The translations under genes and the position numbers were made by a program. DNA of 64,000 nt, taken from assembly GCA_963848085.1 (NCBI GenBank), contig CAWKCE010000005.1, positions 372,001-436,000 of the forward strand, in the 5' to 3' direction. A model generated the notes under the pieces. The model was not told the origin of the DNA and ran no database searches. It saw only the letters and a list, made by a program, of their open reading frames with translations. The stretch's first letter is position 1. Every line of letters begins with the position of its first letter. The DNA is from CAWKCE01 sp032127035 (GTDB lineage Bacteria > Actinomycetota > Actinomycetes > JAHEKZ01). Below are positions 1 to 8,894 of this stretch, piece by piece.

Positions 1-2
1 GA

Positions 3-1214
3 GCGGCCGGCCACGGATTGGCCTTCTGTCGCGCCACCTACCACACGACACCGATGGGCGACGTTGTTCCGGTGCAGGGTGGGATTGAGGACGGGCTGCC
101 CGACCTGCTCGTCCGCCCTGACTTCACCACGCTGGCTCCGCTGCCCTGGGAGCCCAACGTCATGGGCTGCCTTGGCGATGCCTTCGACGTCGACGGCTCG
201 CCGGCTCCGGACTCGCCGCGCACCGTGGTGCGCCGCGTCGAGGGGATGCTCACCGACCTCGGCCTGACCGCCGTCGTCGGCCCTGAGCTGGAGTACTACC
301 TCATGGAGCCGGACGACACCGCCACGCTCGGGTACCGGCGGTACGCCGACTGGACCGGAAACGTCTACGTCGTCGGCCGCAAGGGCGACCCGAAGGGTGT
401 CCTCGTCCGCACTCTCCGGATGCTGCGGGATGCCCACCTGAATGTGACCGCCGCAAACCACGAGTTCTGCCCCGGGCAGTTCGAGATCAACCTCAACCAC
501 AGCGAGCTGGTCGATGCGGCCGACCGCGCCTTCCGGATGAAGTCGGGAGTTCAGGAGATCGCCCGCCACGACGGCATGCTCGCCACCTTCATGGCAAAGC
601 CGTTCAACGACGAGGGCGGCTCGGGCTACCACTTGCATGTGTCCTTGACCGACGAGGCGGGCACCAACGTGTTCGGCGACCCGGACGGGGAGTACGGGCT
701 GTCCGACATCGGCCGGCACGCCGCCGGCGGGGTCCTGAAGCACGCTCCGGCGCTCGCCGCGATCGCCAACCCGACGATCAACTCCTACAAGCGCTTCGGC
801 CCCGACACACTGGCGCCCTGGCTGATCGACTGGGGCCTGGACAACCGCAGCGCGATGCTGCGCATCCCGCCGGAACGAGGCCCCGGAGCCCGCATGGAAG
901 TTCGCCTGGGCGACGCCACAGCCAACTCGCACCTGATCATCGCCGCCGTCGCGGCAGCGGCGATGATCGGCGTTCGCGACAAGATCGAGCTCCCGGCGCC
1001 CCTCGAGGGATACGGCTACGACCCGGAGTCAGCGCCCATGCTGCCGACGAACCTCCCGTCCGCCCTCGACGCACTCGAGGCGGACGACCTGCTCACCGAG
1101 GCCCTCGGGGCGTACTTCGTGAAGTCGTTCATCACCTACAAGCGGGACGAGATCGAGCGGTTCAGCCGTTACGTGACCGACTGGGAGTTCCGCGAGTACT
1201 CGTACCACCTCTGA
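3..1214 (+). CDS. Glutamine synthetase family protein, 5' truncated by window edge
   Basis: The reading frame is open from base 3, so the true start lies outside the window; a full family member is about 450 residues and about 400 are present. Visible GS catalytic-domain motifs are ELEYYL, the metal/ATP region EFCPGQFEINL, GSGYHLHVSL and the arginine-rich RIPPERGPGARMEVR. The family condenses glutamate with ammonia or another amine using ATP. The downstream P450 (30 bp gap) and PuuD-type hydrolase point to a GlnA3/PuuA-like gamma-glutamyl-amine ligase rather than the housekeeping GlnA; this is inference, because the substrate cannot be read from the sequence. Confidence 0.85.
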   Translation, partial: AAGHGLAFCRATYHTTPMGDVVPVQGGIEDGLPDLLVRPDFTTLAPLPWEPNVMGCLGDAFDVDGSPAPDSPRTVVRRVEGMLTDLGLTAVVGPELEYYLMEPDDTATLGYRRYADWTGNVYVVGRKGDPKGVLVRTLRMLRDAHLNVTAANHEFCPGQFEINLNHSELVDAADRAFRMKSGVQEIARHDGMLATFMAKPFNDEGGSGYHLHVSLTDEAGTNVFGDPDGEYGLSDIGRHAAGGVLKHAPALAAIANPTINSYKRFGPDTLAPWLIDWGLDNRSAMLRIPPERGPGARMEVRLGDATANSHLIIAAVAAAAMIGVRDKIELPAPLEGYGYDPESAPMLPTNLPSALDALEADDLLTEALGAYFVKSFITYKRDEIERFSRYVTDWEFREYSYHL

Positions 1215-1244
1215 TCCCGACCACGGACCGACCCGGAGAACCTC

Positions 1245-2495
1245 GTGACCCCTGACGACGTCGACCTGTCGAGCCTCGACCTGTTTGCCTCCGGCGCTCC
1301 GTGGGATCAGTTCCGCGTTCTGCGTGAGCAGGCCCCTGTGCACTGGAACCCCGAGCCCTCGCCGAACCATGGGTTCTGGTCACTGACGCGCCATAGCGAC
1401 ATCGTCAAGGTCGGGCGTGACGACGTCACCTTCTCGTCCCAGCGCGGTGCCGTCAGCTTGGAGGAGCTGGACGACGACCAGCTCGAGCTGCGTCGTTCGA
1501 TGCTGGAGACCGATGGCGCCCGGCACTGGGCGCTGCGCCGCATCCTGCAGAGCGACTTCACCCCGCGGGCGCTGGCCAAGTACGAGACCTTCCTGCGCGG
1601 TCTCACCGCCACCACGCTCGACGCCGCGTTCGCCAACGACGAGTTCGACTTCGTCAGCGCGGTGAGCGCCGACTACCCGATCCGTGTCCTGACGCGGCTC
1701 ATGGACGTCCCGGACGACATGGCCAGCCAGCTCATCCACTGGAGCGACCGGCTGGTGGGCAACACCGATCCGGAGTTCGCCGACGTCGTGCTCGACAGCC
1801 ACGAGAGCGAGGAGTACCGAGATCTGCCGTTCCGGTCGCCAGCGGCGCTCGAGGTCTTCGCCTACGGCGACGAGCTCGCCGCCCAGCGAAAGGGCGGGGA
1901 CGGGACCGACATTGTCAGCCGCCTCGTCAACCGGGTGCCGGAGGACGGCATCCCCTTGAACGACCGCGACTTCCACCTGAACTTCCTGCTGCTGGTCGCT
2001 GCCGGGAACGAGACCACGCGCCAGACGCTGTCCCACACCATGCGCGCCCTCATCGAACGACCCGAGACGCGGGCCCGGCTGCGGGACGACCCAGAGCTCC
2101 TACCCGTGGCGGTGGAGGAGTTCCTCCGCTGGGCGAGCCCGGTGTACCACTTCCGGCGCACCGCCACGCGCGACGTCGAGATCGACGGCCACACGATCAG
2201 GGAGGGTGACAAGGTCCTCATGTGGTACGCCTCGGGCAACCGCGACGAGACCATCTTCGACCACCCGGGCACCTTCGACGTCGCGAGGAACCCGAACGAC
2301 CACGTGACGTTCGGCAAGGGCGGCCCCCACTTCTGTTTGGGAAACCAGTTGGCGCGACTCGAGGTACGCATCCTCATCGAGGAGATTCTCCGGCGAGACG
2401 TCCACCTCGAGTTCGCCGGCGAGGTCGAGCACGTCCGGTCGAACTTCATCCACGGCATCAAGCGCTTCCCAGTGAAGGTCGTCAGCGGGGGATGA
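1245..2495 (+). CDS. Cytochrome P450 (class I bacterial type)
   Basis: This is a soluble heme monooxygenase of 416 residues, a normal length for bacterial CYPs. It has the I-helix oxygen-activation motif AAGNETTR, a K-helix EEFLR (ExxR) and the heme loop FGKGGPHFCLG, with the proximal cysteine at about residue 364. The GTG start has GGAGAA about 6 bases upstream. The gene follows the GS-like gene by 30 bp, and its TGA overlaps the next ATG (ATGA), so the three genes look like one operon. It needs a ferredoxin and a reductase, and neither is encoded nearby. The substrate is unknown; an amine or its oxidation product would fit the context. Confidence 0.93.
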   Translation: MTPDDVDLSSLDLFASGAPWDQFRVLREQAPVHWNPEPSPNHGFWSLTRHSDIVKVGRDDVTFSSQRGAVSLEELDDDQLELRRSMLETDGARHWALRRILQSDFTPRALAKYETFLRGLTATTLDAAFANDEFDFVSAVSADYPIRVLTRLMDVPDDMASQLIHWSDRLVGNTDPEFADVVLDSHESEEYRDLPFRSPAALEVFAYGDELAAQRKGGDGTDIVSRLVNRVPEDGIPLNDRDFHLNFLLLVAAGNETTRQTLSHTMRALIERPETRARLRDDPELLPVAVEEFLRWASPVYHFRRTATRDVEIDGHTIREGDKVLMWYASGNRDETIFDHPGTFDVARNPNDHVTFGKGGPHFCLGNQLARLEVRILIEEILRRDVHLEFAGEVEHVRSNFIHGIKRFPVKVVSGG

Positions 2496-3223
2496 GCCGC
2501 CCGCTCATCGTCGTCCCCGCCCGGTTCGCGGCCTCGACGTCCGCTCTCCGCTACGCGGCAGCGGTCAACGCGCGGTCGCTGCTGACGATGGTCCACGACG
2601 CGGGTGGTGAGCCGCTGTCGCTGCTGCCCTGGCCGGACGGCGCCACCGTGTCCGACGCCACGGTCGCCGACCGGCTGTCGTTCGCCCACGGTGTCCTGCT
2701 CCCCGGCGGCGGCGACCTTCACCCGAGCGCGTACGGCCAACCGGTCGGGTCCGAGCACGTCTACGACGTGGACGACCTCCAGGACGCCGTCGACCTGGCC
2801 ATTGCCCGGTGGGCCCTCGCAAGCGGAGTCCCGCTGCTCGGCGTGTGCCGCGGACTGCACGTCGTCAACGTCGCGCTGGGCGGAACACTCGAGCAGCACA
2901 TGGAGGAGCCGCACCGCGAGGTCGTCCGGAAGGAGGTGGCGCACCGGGTTGGGGCGGCTCCTGGTGACTGGCCGGAGGGTCTCACCGTGCCCGACGAGTT
3001 CTCGGTGTCGTGCTACCACCACCAGCGCATCGACCGGCTCGGCGACGGACTGGTGCCACTGGCGACGGCCACCGACGGGACAGTCGAGGCGGTCGGACGC
3101 CCAGGGTCGACCGGGTGGTTCCTTGGCGTGCAGTGGCACCCGGAGGACACCCGCGACGACCCCCAACAGGCGGCGGTCCTGACAGCCTTCGTCGCCGCGG
3201 CCGCGTTACAGCAGAACCGGTAG
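2492..3223 (+). CDS. Gamma-glutamyl-gamma-aminobutyrate hydrolase-like (peptidase C26, PuuD type)
   Basis: Class I glutamine-amidotransferase-fold hydrolase of 243 residues. It carries the nucleophile elbow GVCRGLH (Cys119), an oxyanion loop LLPGGGDLHP, and VQWHPED with the catalytic His and Glu. I placed the start at the ATG overlapping the P450 stop; an in-frame opening extends farther upstream but lies wholly inside the P450 gene. PuuD enzymes cleave gamma-glutamyl amides, releasing glutamate after an amine has been glutamylated and oxidised, which pairs logically with the GS-like ligase. Its 3' end overlaps the convergent P450 gene by 18 bp. Confidence 0.88.
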   Translation: MSRPLIVVPARFAASTSALRYAAAVNARSLLTMVHDAGGEPLSLLPWPDGATVSDATVADRLSFAHGVLLPGGGDLHPSAYGQPVGSEHVYDVDDLQDAVDLAIARWALASGVPLLGVCRGLHVVNVALGGTLEQHMEEPHREVVRKEVAHRVGAAPGDWPEGLTVPDEFSVSCYHHQRIDRLGDGLVPLATATDGTVEAVGRPGSTGWFLGVQWHPEDTRDDPQQAAVLTAFVAAAALQQNR

Positions 3224-4399
3224 GGCACCCGGCGCCCGGAACTCCCAGCCACGGAACGACGCCGGATGCTCCGGGTGTGACCGCACCGACGGGTGGCGCA
3301 CGAAGAGCACTTCCACGGCGATCTGCATCTGCAGCCGGGCAAACGAGTGCCCCGAGCAGAAGTGCTTGCCGAAGCCGAACGCCGCTTGGTGACGGTTGAC
3401 GCGGTGCAGGTCGTAGCGGTCCGCATCGTCGAACTTCGACTCGTCACGGTTGGCCGACGCCAGGACCGCCGACACACCCGATCCCGACGGGATGGTGGTT
3501 CCACCGAGCTCGACGTCCGCAGCTGCCGTCCGGAACTGCGTCCCGATCGGGGCCACCCATCGCAGACCCTCCTCGACGGCCGACGGCACCCACGCGGCCG
3601 GGTCCCCTCGGACCAGCTCGAGCTGGTCGGGCTCCGCGAACAGCCCGCACATCACGGTGCCGCCGGCATGGCCCGGCTCCTGCATCCCGCCAAGAATGGC
3701 GACCTTGAGCGACGGCAGGACGTGGTCGATCTCCCGCGGCCGACCTGCAGGTGCCCCGGCGTGCAGCAGGTGCGACATCGTGGAGTTGTCGGGCTTGTCG
3801 CGGAGACGCTCCATCCGCGGCACCACAACGGCATCGATCTCGGCGCACACGGCATCGGCCTCCGCCTGCTTGACCGGGTCGTGCTCGAAGTTGGTGGCGC
3901 CGAGGTTCATGCCGTGGAACCACCGACGAAGGGTGTCGACGTCGACGTCACCGAGTCCGAGGACCACCGCGAGGCTGCGCACCGAGATCGGCTCGAAGTA
4001 CTCCGACATGAGCTCCGCCTCGGAGCCCACCACCAGACCGGCGGCGTACTCCTCGGCAAGCGGCCGGACCAGGTCGTGGATGTACTGCAGGACCCGGCGG
4101 GGCCGGAAGTTCGGGTCGAAGCTTCGCCGCAGGTCGTGGTGCACCGGACCGTCGACGGTGATCAGCGTCGGCGTGCCGAAGGTGATCTCCACCGGCGACT
4201 GGCCATGCTCGGCTGGGAACAGGTCAGGGTGTTCGGCGACAAACGCGACGTCGTCGTACGCGGTGACGAACCACGTGTCGACAGCCGGAATGTGTGCGAC
4301 CGGGGCTTCCCGGCGGAGTCGGGCGTAGACCGGATAGGGATCGCGGTCGAGGTCGGCCACGGTCACCGAGTCCAGGTACGACGACAGGTCGTCTGTCAC
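3206..4399 (-). CDS. Cytochrome P450 with aberrant I-helix
   Basis: Second CYP, 397 residues, GTG start. The heme loop FGFGKHFCSG (Cys about 348) and K-helix EEGLRW are normal. The I-helix, usually AGxET or AGxDT, reads LGGMQEPGHAGG: the acid is present but the following threonine is replaced by proline. In the family that Thr helps protonate bound dioxygen. Variants without it include peroxide-using or otherwise specialised CYPs, so standard monooxygenase chemistry is uncertain. It is convergent with, and overlaps, the PuuD-type gene. It reads in the same direction as the hydrolase and decarboxylase genes upstream, with a 93 bp gap to the nearer one. Confidence 0.9.
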   Translation of the reverse strand: MTDDLSSYLDSVTVADLDRDPYPVYARLRREAPVAHIPAVDTWFVTAYDDVAFVAEHPDLFPAEHGQSPVEITFGTPTLITVDGPVHHDLRRSFDPNFRPRRVLQYIHDLVRPLAEEYAAGLVVGSEAELMSEYFEPISVRSLAVVLGLGDVDVDTLRRWFHGMNLGATNFEHDPVKQAEADAVCAEIDAVVVPRMERLRDKPDNSTMSHLLHAGAPAGRPREIDHVLPSLKVAILGGMQEPGHAGGTVMCGLFAEPDQLELVRGDPAAWVPSAVEEGLRWVAPIGTQFRTAAADVELGGTTIPSGSGVSAVLASANRDESKFDDADRYDLHRVNRHQAAFGFGKHFCSGHSFARLQMQIAVEVLFVRHPSVRSHPEHPASFRGWEFRAPGALPVLL

Positions 4400-4492
4400 G
4401 TCCGTTCCCTCCTCGCGTCGTCGGGCGCGGGCCTGGCGCCGCTGACTCTGCCAGCCTCCTCGGGCGCCGGCCAGAGCGACCGGACCGATGTC

Positions 4493-5068
4493 TCAGAGCG
4501 TGATGCCGGGCGGGGCGGCCAGATCAGGGTGTCCAAGAACTCGGGCCGCCAGGTCGACGCTGCGCAGCCAGTCGTACGCGAGCGACTTCAGACCGAGCAC
4601 CTCGATGCCCTCGTCGCGCAACCGCCGCAGCCCCTGCCGATGCCCGCTGTCCGGAGACGCAGCGGCATCCTCGACCACGAGAACTCGCCACCCGCCGGCC
4701 GCCAGTCCGATCGCGGACTGGGCGACACACACGTCGGTCTCCAGGCCGCACAGGACGGCGGTGCGTCTGCCCGTCGACGCCAGGGACGCCACGATCGGAG
4801 GACAGTCGGCGAGCCCGAACCGAGGTTTCACGTGCCGCGCACTCCCCTCAGGGACAGCGGCATCGACGACCGGATGGGTCGCACCGTTGTCGTGGGGCTC
4901 TTCTTCGGTCACTACCACCGGCACGCCAAGCTGGCCGGCCAGCGACACCAGCCACCGGATGCGACCGACCACCGCCGCGGCTCGATCGGGCTCGAGCTTG
5001 TCCAGGAACCCGGGCTGGGTGTCGACCACCACAAGCACCGAGTCGTCACGGTCGACCAAGCCGCTCAC
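4493..5068 (-). CDS. Isochorismatase-family cysteine hydrolase
   Basis: Nicotinamidase/isochorismatase fold of 191 residues. Candidate catalytic residues are Asp16 in VVVDTQPGF, Lys81 in VKPRFG and Cys114 in CGLETDVCVAQ, which matches the family's Asp-Lys-Cys set. I chose the GTG at 5068 because AGGAGG sits 6 bases upstream; a longer frame to 5128 would overlap the upstream decarboxylase and adds no conserved sequence. Family members hydrolyse amides or vinyl ethers, and the substrate here is unknown. It lies 56 bp after the PLP decarboxylase and is probably co-transcribed with it. Confidence 0.85.
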   Translation of the reverse strand: MSGLVDRDDSVLVVVDTQPGFLDKLEPDRAAAVVGRIRWLVSLAGQLGVPVVVTEEEPHDNGATHPVVDAAVPEGSARHVKPRFGLADCPPIVASLASTGRRTAVLCGLETDVCVAQSAIGLAAGGWRVLVVEDAAASPDSGHRQGLRRLRDEGIEVLGLKSLAYDWLRSVDLAARVLGHPDLAAPPGITL

Positions 5069-5074
5069 CAGGGC

Positions 5075-5080
5075 CCTCCT
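5075..5080 (-). promoter_or_regulatory. Ribosome binding site AGGAGG deciding a start
   Basis: A perfect AGGAGG on the minus strand, 6 bases before the GTG at 5068. It supports that start over the in-frame alternative 60 bases upstream. Confidence 0.7.
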
Positions 5081-5124
5081 GCCGCCTCCGTCGAGACCAT
5101 CCGCAGTGCCGAGGCCACCCTGGA

Positions 5125-6546
5125 TCACCTGTGGCCGGGGCAGATCGCCGTACCGAGCTCATGTGCGACGTCGAGGAACACGTGCACGTCCTGCGTGCGG
5201 GTGCGCACATTGGTGAAGCAGGGCCGAAGCCACTCCTGCTCGTCGATCGTGGCCGGGGAGACGTAGACGCGGCCGTCTCGTTGCAGCGCCTCTGTCAACG
5301 CAGCGTTGTGGAGGTCGATGTCCGGGCAGCCCGGAGTGACGTGGCGGACCGGAACCACCGACAGCGCCGGCCGAAGGGGCATCACTTCGAAGTCGTCCGA
5401 CGCCGACGCCAGGTCGTGGCACAGACGCGCCTGCTCAAGGTTGCGCTCCAGCGCCGCCCGGAACTCCTCAGCGCCGTGGACGCGGAACGCGAGCCACAGC
5501 TTCAGAGCGCGCATCGGACGTGAGTACTCCAACGTGAGGTCCACGGCGTTCGGGATGACCTCGTCATGTGGCATGTACGCCTCGTCGTGGGAGAAGACGG
5601 CAGCCAGGGCGGAGGGGTCCCGGACGAGAAGCGCGCTGCACGCCTTGGGCACAAACAGCCACTTGTGCGCGTCGACGCACAGCGAGTCCGCCCGCTCCAT
5701 GCCGACGAAGATCGGACGACGTGACGTTGCCGCCGCCGGCAGGCCGTAGGCGCCGTCGATGTGCATCCACACGCCGAGGTCCTCACAGATGTCTGCCACC
5801 TCGTCGAGCGGGTCCACGGCGCCGGTCAACGTGGTGCCGGCAGTCGCCACCACCGCCACCGGGACGACGCCTGAGGCTTGGTCGGCCTCGATCGCCTCTC
5901 GCAGCAGCGGGGTGCGCATCTGGCGGGTGTAGTGGTCGACCGGGATGTCGCGGACGGCGTCGGACCCCAGTCCCAGTAGCTCCGCCGCCCGACTCACCGA
6001 GTAGTGGGCCTCGGCCGAGCAGTAGAGGGCTCCGGTCACCCCGGCCATCCCGGTCCGACGCGCCCCCGGCAGTGCCCGCTCGCGAGCCGCCGCCAGCCCG
6101 GACAGGTTCGAGATCGTCCCGCCGCTGGTGAACCAGCCGCCAGCGGCCGGGTAGCCGAGGAACTCCGCCAGCCACTCGGCAGTCTGGTCCTCCAGCCGGG
6201 AGGCGGCACGAGCGTCCACGGCGAGGTTCACGTCGTACGAGTGCGCCAGCAGGTCGGCTACGGCGCCGATCTCCAGACCGCTGGACCCGACGAAGGCCAG
6301 ATACCGGGGTCGCGCCTGGGCGATGGAGTGGTCCAGAACTGCCTCGAGCTCGTCCAGCGCCGCCATCGGATCGCGGCCTGTCTGCGGCATGGGTTCGGCC
6401 AGCAGCTCGGCCAGCGCGAACCCGATCTCCGGCTCCGACTCCCGAGCGTCGTCGAAGGACCGCCACGCGCGCGCCACCATGGCTGCGGCCCGGTCGAGGA
6501 CCGGCTCACGCAGGGCGCCGAGCCGCATCGGACTCTCGGCAGTCAT
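5125..6546 (-). CDS. Pyridoxal-dependent group II amino acid decarboxylase
   Basis: PLP fold type I decarboxylase of 473 residues, related to aromatic-L-amino-acid and tyrosine decarboxylases. The Schiff-base lysine is in VDAHKWLFVPK (about Lys295). The PLP-phosphate region FTSGGTISNLS and the cofactor Asp/Ala motif HIDGAYGLPA are present. The ATG at 6546 has GAGGAG just upstream; the longer opening to 6828 runs antisense into the photolyase gene. The reaction is amino acid to amine plus CO2. Together with the GS-like ligase, PuuD and the agmatine deiminase at 16.3 kb, it gives this segment an amine-metabolism flavour, but the substrate cannot be assigned. Confidence 0.88.
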   Translation of the reverse strand: MTAESPMRLGALREPVLDRAAAMVARAWRSFDDARESEPEIGFALAELLAEPMPQTGRDPMAALDELEAVLDHSIAQARPRYLAFVGSSGLEIGAVADLLAHSYDVNLAVDARAASRLEDQTAEWLAEFLGYPAAGGWFTSGGTISNLSGLAAARERALPGARRTGMAGVTGALYCSAEAHYSVSRAAELLGLGSDAVRDIPVDHYTRQMRTPLLREAIEADQASGVVPVAVVATAGTTLTGAVDPLDEVADICEDLGVWMHIDGAYGLPAAATSRRPIFVGMERADSLCVDAHKWLFVPKACSALLVRDPSALAAVFSHDEAYMPHDEVIPNAVDLTLEYSRPMRALKLWLAFRVHGAEEFRAALERNLEQARLCHDLASASDDFEVMPLRPALSVVPVRHVTPGCPDIDLHNAALTEALQRDGRVYVSPATIDEQEWLRPCFTNVRTRTQDVHVFLDVAHELGTAICPGHR

Positions 6547-6622
6547 GGCGCTCCTCTGATTGGTTCGGACCCATACATCCTGCCGGATCGCCACAGGGAG
6601 CACGAACGGCGACAATGTCGCG

Positions 6623-8107
6623 GTGGCCACCCCCACCCGCTGGCTCTTCGGGGACCAGCTGGGTCCGCACTTCCTCGACGACGAGCAGCAACCGGTGCTG
6701 CTCGTCGAGTCTCGGGCGGTCTTCGAGCGGCGCGCCTTCCACCGAGCCAAAGCCCACCTCGTGCTCAGCGCCATGCGGCACCGGGCAGCCGAGCTGGGGG
6801 ACCGCGCGACGTACATTCGCGCAGACACCTACGCCGAGGCGCTCGACCAGGTCTCGGGACCGCTCGAAGTGGTCCATCCGACGTCGCGCGCCGCACTCGG
6901 TCTGGTGCAGCGCAATGCGGACCGGGTGGCGCTCCTCCCAGCTCGCGGCTTCGTCACCCGCACCGACGACTTCGTCTCGTGGGCACGCGGCCGAGGTGAC
7001 CGTCGGCTTCGGCTGGAGGACTTCTACCGGGACGCCCGCCAGCGAACCGGGGTCCTGATGGACGACGGCGAGCCGGCCGGCGGGCGCTGGAACTTCGACC
7101 CGGACAACCGGGAGCCGCCTCCGAAGGGAGCCGCCACCCTGGGGGCGCCGGAGCCCTGGTGGCCGGTCGAGGACGACATCGACGCCGAAGTCCGGTTCGA
7201 CCTGGACCGCTGGCAGGCGGACGGTCTCGAGCTCGCCGGGCGCGACGGGCCTCGTCGCTTCGCCGCCTCGCGGGCGGAGGGCACCACGGCACTGGAGGAG
7301 TTCGTCGAGCACCGGCTCGGGCTGTTCGGCCCGTACGAGGACGCGATGCTGACCGCGGACCCCTGGCTGGCTCACTCCCTGCTGTCCGCGCCCATGAACC
7401 TGGGACTGGTTGACCCCTGGGAGGCGATCCGAGCCGCCGAACGTGCCTACCGGCAGGGCACCGCCCCCATCGCCTCCGTCGAGGGGTTCATCCACCAGAT
7501 CCTCGGCTGGCGCGACTTCATGTGGCACATGTACTGGTGGCTCCCGGAGGACTACCGCGCGAGCAACGCGCTGAAAGCGACGGCCGCTCTGCCGGAGTGG
7601 TTCACCTCGCTCGATGTCGATGCCGTCGAGGCTCGCTGTCTGCGCAACGCGCTCGAGCACGTGCGTGACCACGGCTGGGCACACCACATCGAGCGGTTGA
7701 TGGTGCTCGGGAACTGGGCACTCCAGCGCGGCTACGACCCAGCTGCGCTGAGTGACTGGTTCCACCGGCTGTTCGTCGACGGCTACGACTGGGTGATGCT
7801 CACGAACGTGGTCGGCATGTCCCAGTACGCCGACGGAGGGTTGCTGGCAACCAAGCCCTACGCCGGTGGCGGCGCGTACATCAACCGGATGAGCGACCAC
7901 TGCGGCCCCTGCCGCTACCGGCCGACGCTGCGCACCGGCAGGGACGCATGCCCGTTCACGGCCGGCTACTGGGCGTTCCTCGACCGCAACGGGGACGCCC
8001 TGCGGCACAACCACCGGATGAAGCAGCCCCTTGCGGGCCTCCGCCGCCTGGCCGACCGCGAGGCGGTGGTGGCCCAGGAGCTGGCCCGGAGTGACACGCC
8101 GCCCTGA
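6623..8107 (+). CDS. Cryptochrome/photolyase-related protein, FeS-BCP (PhrB) type
   Basis: About 494 residues. The N-terminal Rossmann part begins TRWLFGDQLGPHF, typical of the deoxyribodipyrimidine-photolyase-related group. The C-terminal FAD domain carries EARCLRN, then CGPC and ACPF, giving the four cysteines that bind a [4Fe-4S] cluster in PhrB-like (6-4) photolyases. The nearby HHIERLMVLGNW matches the conserved active-site histidine region. The GTG at 6623 directly precedes the conserved domain; the opening extends to 6560 without conserved sequence. The expected role is light-driven repair of UV photoproducts. It is divergent from the decarboxylase and converges with the SDR across 7 bp. 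Confidence 0.9.
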   Translation: MATPTRWLFGDQLGPHFLDDEQQPVLLVESRAVFERRAFHRAKAHLVLSAMRHRAAELGDRATYIRADTYAEALDQVSGPLEVVHPTSRAALGLVQRNADRVALLPARGFVTRTDDFVSWARGRGDRRLRLEDFYRDARQRTGVLMDDGEPAGGRWNFDPDNREPPPKGAATLGAPEPWWPVEDDIDAEVRFDLDRWQADGLELAGRDGPRRFAASRAEGTTALEEFVEHRLGLFGPYEDAMLTADPWLAHSLLSAPMNLGLVDPWEAIRAAERAYRQGTAPIASVEGFIHQILGWRDFMWHMYWWLPEDYRASNALKATAALPEWFTSLDVDAVEARCLRNALEHVRDHGWAHHIERLMVLGNWALQRGYDPAALSDWFHRLFVDGYDWVMLTNVVGMSQYADGGLLATKPYAGGGAYINRMSDHCGPCRYRPTLRTGRDACPFTAGYWAFLDRNGDALRHNHRMKQPLAGLRRLADREAVVAQELARSDTPP

Positions 8108-8114
8108 GCGTGGA

Positions 8115-8819
8115 TCAGGACGGCTGGCTGAAGGTCTCGCTCGCGAGGTCGCGCTCCCCGTCAGTGATCGCAGCCAGGATGCGGTCGGCCACGTCGTCGG
8201 GTGCGAGGCCGCGCGGAAGTGCCGGCGCCACCCCGAACACGGGGCGGTTGGCCAGTCCGGTCTCCGTGTGAGGCGGGCGCACATCGATCAGTCGAACCTT
8301 GCTCCGGCGCAGCTCGCGTGCCGCCGCATGGTCGAAGGCTGAGAGGGCGGCCTTGGTCGCCGCGTAGGCAGCCATCCCGGCCATCGGCTGCTCGGCCACA
8401 ACGGCGCTGAGGTGCACCACGAACGGCTCGCGCCCGGCCTGCGCCGACTCGACCAGCGCCGGGGTTGCCGCCCGTAGCAGCCGGATCGGGGCGAGCGTGT
8501 TGACGGCGAACAGCTGGGTGAGCACGTCGTCGGGCAGCTCGGCCATGGGGCCGAACGCCACGATCCCGGCGGCGAAGACCAGACCGTCCAGGCGACCGTG
8601 CGCCGACAGTGAGGCCTCCACGATGATCTCCGGCGTCTCCGGCTCAGCCAGATCAGCCGCGACGATGGCGGCCCCCGGCACGACCGACTCCAGCCGCGAG
8701 GCGTCGCGACCGCACAGCGTCAGCTGGACCCCGGCGGCAGCCAGCCGACGGCTGATGGGCGCCCCGAGCCCCCCGGAAGCACCCACGACACAGACCGAGC
8801 GACCAGGCAACGACGTCAT
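8115..8819 (-). CDS. Short-chain dehydrogenase/reductase
   Basis: Classical SDR of 234 residues with a Rossmann nucleotide-binding glycine motif GASGGLG near residue 14, the NTLAP helix-4 region, catalytic Ser in VHLSAVV and the YAATK active-site pair. It should be an NAD(P)H oxidoreductase of unknown substrate. The ATG at 8819 starts immediately before the first beta strand; the frame is open far upstream but that part has no conserved sequence and is antisense to the NRDE gene. It stands alone, divergent from the NRDE gene and convergent with the photolyase. Confidence 0.88.
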   Translation of the reverse strand: MTSLPGRSVCVVGASGGLGAPISRRLAAAGVQLTLCGRDASRLESVVPGAAIVAADLAEPETPEIIVEASLSAHGRLDGLVFAAGIVAFGPMAELPDDVLTQLFAVNTLAPIRLLRAATPALVESAQAGREPFVVHLSAVVAEQPMAGMAAYAATKAALSAFDHAAARELRRSKVRLIDVRPPHTETGLANRPVFGVAPALPRGLAPDDVADRILAAITDGERDLASETFSQPS

Positions 8820-8894
8820 GCCCACACTCTGGCACTGGACGCGACGACGGGCACCAGGACGAGCGTTCTCGCCGACGGTGCCTACGCTGGCCGG

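Noticed and set aside
3293..5266. A 657-codon open frame on the plus strand, antisense to the second P450 and the hydrolase
   Set aside because: It mirrors the GC-rich third positions of well-supported minus-strand genes, has no family motif and is Arg/His/Gln-rich.
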